8,533 nt of DNA. Origin: Solirubrobacteraceae bacterium. Its GTDB lineage: Bacteria; Actinomycetota; Thermoleophilia; Solirubrobacterales; Solirubrobacteraceae. This document shows positions 7,736 through 8,533 of this stretch, one piece after another (within the stretch, counting starts at the first letter, position 1; each line of letters opens with the position of its first letter). The position numbers and the translations under genes are program-made. The stretch lies in contig JAICUS010000237.1 of NCBI GenBank assembly GCA_025935735.1, positions 1-8,533 of the forward strand, given 5' to 3'. The notes beneath the pieces were generated by a model. The model ran no database searches. It saw only the letters and a program-made list of their open reading frames with translations, and was not told the DNA's origin.

Positions 7736-7983
7736 GACCCCGCGTCGTCGTGGCGGTCGTGCGCCTTGGCGGCGATGTCCTCGTTGTGCTGCGTGTCCGG
7801 CTGGAGCTCGAGCACCAGCTCGAAGTTCGCCACGGCGGCGGTGAGCGCGAGCGCGTAGTCCTGCTCGCCGTGCTCCTTGGCCTGCTGGAACTTCTGCGCG
7901 AAGAGCTGGTCGCGCTCCTCGGCGCTCTGCTTGGCGTAGCCGTCCCAGGGCTCGCGCGGGCTGCGGGTGGTGGCGTCGCTCAT
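7720..7983 (-). CDS. Hypothetical 87-residue charged helical protein upstream of the peptidase
   Basis: I do not recognise this family. The protein is hydrophilic and mostly helical by composition, with no signal peptide, membrane segment or Cys. Residues 14-40 are rich in Lys, Glu and Gln (YAKQSAEERDQLFAQKFQQA). Residues 43-77 (YALALTAAVANFELVLELQPDT and following) look like a single TPR-like helical hairpin. The C-terminus is His/Asp-rich. The ATG at 7983 is chosen because a candidate -10 or ribosome-binding element lies just upstream; an extension to 8061 would run into the FHA gene on the other strand. Its last 16 bases overlap the start of the peptidase gene in another frame, so the two form an operon and may be made in fixed ratio. 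A role as partner, chaperone or inhibitor of the peptidase is inference from position only. Confidence 0.75.
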   Translation of the reverse strand: MSDATTRSPREPWDGYAKQSAEERDQLFAQKFQQAKEHGEQDYALALTAAVANFELVLELQPDTQHNEDIAAKAHDRHDDAGSWSPS

Positions 7984-7993
7984 ATGGTGAGCG

Positions 7994-7999
7994 ATCCTA
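7994..7999 (-). promoter_or_regulatory. Candidate -10 box or ribosome-binding site of the 87-residue gene
   Basis: On the minus strand TAGGAT stands ten bases before the ATG at 7983. It fits a TANNNT -10 box for a near-leaderless transcript, like those proposed for the kinase and FHA genes. The contained AGGA could instead be a slightly distant Shine-Dalgarno. No -35 hexamer is visible at 17 bases spacing, so the choice is open. Confidence 0.25.
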
Positions 8000-8005
8000 T
8001 GCTCC

Positions 8006-8034
8006 TGGACCGCCTCCGGGCGGGTCCGTAGAGT
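8006..8034 (+). promoter_or_regulatory. Promoter of the FHA gene, leaderless type
   Basis: TGGACC (8006-8011, four of six matches to TTGACA), a 17-base spacer and TAGAGT (8029-8034) form a reasonable housekeeping-type promoter. The -10 box ends eight bases before the GTG at 8043, so the transcript would start at or just before the start codon. There is no Shine-Dalgarno in front of the GTG, consistent with leaderless translation. The promoter lies in the 59-base gap shared with the divergent 87-residue gene. Confidence 0.5.
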
Positions 8035-8042
8035 GACCCGTC

Positions 8043-8533
8043 GTGCACGACTGGCCGTCACGGCATGCCAGCTCCGCCTCCGAGCTCCAGGCCCGGATCG
8101 CCGCCGAGCGCGCCGCGCAGGCGTTCGTCGAGCTGCGCGACGGCGACGGCGTGCAGCGGCTCGTGCCTCTGCCGGACGAGGGCCTGACCATCGGCCGCAC
8201 CCCCGCGAGCGGGCTGGCGCTGACCTGGGACGCCCAGGTGTCGCGCAGCCACGCCAAGATCGAGCAGATCGACGGCGTCTGGACCGTGCTCGACGACGGC
8301 CGCTCCACCAACGGCACGTTCGTCAACGAGGAGCGTGTCCAGGGCCGCCGCCCGCTGCGCCACCTCGACGTCCTGCGCACCGGCGCCACCCGCATCCGCT
8401 TCCACGACCCGGCGACCGGCGACGACAAGCTCACCGAGGTCGCCTCCGACGCGGTCGCCCCACCCCTGACCGCCGCTCAGCGGCGCGTGCTGGTGGCGTT
8501 GTGCTCGCGAGCCGACGGCCCTGCGTCCAACGA
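8043..8533 (+). CDS. FHA-domain protein with start of a C-terminal helix-turn-helix; 3' end outside window
   Basis: A phosphothreonine-binding signalling protein, 163 residues visible. After a short helical N-terminus (10-25) comes a complete FHA domain (about 28-122). All core recognition residues are present: Gly51-Arg52 in LTIGRTPASGLAL, the SRSH motif at 67-70, and STNGTFVN at 88-95. A linker (123-139) leads to PPLTAAQRRVLVALCSR at 140-156, where the window ends. From memory this is the first helix of a winged or LuxR-like helix-turn-helix found behind FHA domains in Thermoleophilia proteins, so the complete protein may be a phospho-responsive DNA-binding factor. The GTG at 8043 is the start because a -10 box lies eight bases before it and the frame has no better upstream initiator. 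It sits near a kinase gene and is divergent from the protease operon, suggesting but not proving a shared pathway. Confidence 0.9.
   Translation, partial: MHDWPSRHASSASELQARIAAERAAQAFVELRDGDGVQRLVPLPDEGLTIGRTPASGLALTWDAQVSRSHAKIEQIDGVWTVLDDGRSTNGTFVNEERVQGRRPLRHLDVLRTGATRIRFHDPATGDDKLTEVASDAVAPPLTAAQRRVLVALCSRADGPASN

Noticed and set aside
8033..8040. GTGACCCG at the FHA promoter, identical to the half-site core of the palindrome at 3516-3523
   Set aside because: Eight GC-rich bases recur easily by chance here, no inverted partner is present, and the site overlaps the -10 box and start region rather than an activator position.
8029..8061. Extended start for the 87-residue protein at 8061 on the minus strand
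   Set aside because: It would overlap the FHA start and its promoter, and the added residues (Arg-rich) lie over clear promoter elements.

Overview
The window is very GC-rich, tightly packed actinobacterial-type DNA. The gene order dnaK-grpE-dnaJ-hspR is the classic actinobacterial heat-shock operon. The partial FHA protein at the right end looks like an FHA plus winged-helix architecture that I associate with Thermoleophilia (Solirubrobacterales and relatives). I infer an actinobacterium, probably Thermoleophilia, but the window holds no rRNA or other marker to prove it. No tRNA, rRNA, insertion sequence, CRISPR array or long noncoding stretch is visible. The longest gene-free gap is 117 bases (3447-3563).

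Left block (1-3054, + strand): the C-terminal half of DnaK, then GrpE, DnaJ and HspR. Junctions are 1-3 bases apart or overlapping, so this is one transcript and one job: the Hsp70 chaperone, its nucleotide exchange factor, its J-domain co-chaperone, and the MerR-type repressor that in relatives shuts the operon off when DnaK is free. The promoter and HspR operator must lie upstream, outside the window.

Middle (3051-3563): a 131-residue minus-strand gene, convergent with hspR, which resembles an isolated C-terminal piece of an Orn/Lys/Arg decarboxylase without its catalytic PLP domain. It is followed by a divergent intergenic region with a perfect 22-bp palindrome of the CRP/FNR type (GTGA-N6-TCAC) and a TAGACT -10 box close to a TTG start codon.

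Right block (3564-8533): a phosphosignalling neighbourhood. A 1142-residue protein combines a zinc ribbon, an atypical Ser/Thr kinase domain lacking the usual ATP-anchoring lysine, a STAND/AAA-type ATPase and a long helical TPR-like tail. It converges on, and overlaps, a minus-strand two-gene unit made of an 87-residue charged helical protein and a cytoplasmic papain-like (C1) cysteine peptidase with Ser in place of the catalytic Asn. Divergent from that unit is an FHA (phosphothreonine-reading) protein with the beginning of a helix-turn-helix domain. A plausible but unproven reading is a kinase/ATPase sensor, an FHA reader and a protease acting in one pathway.
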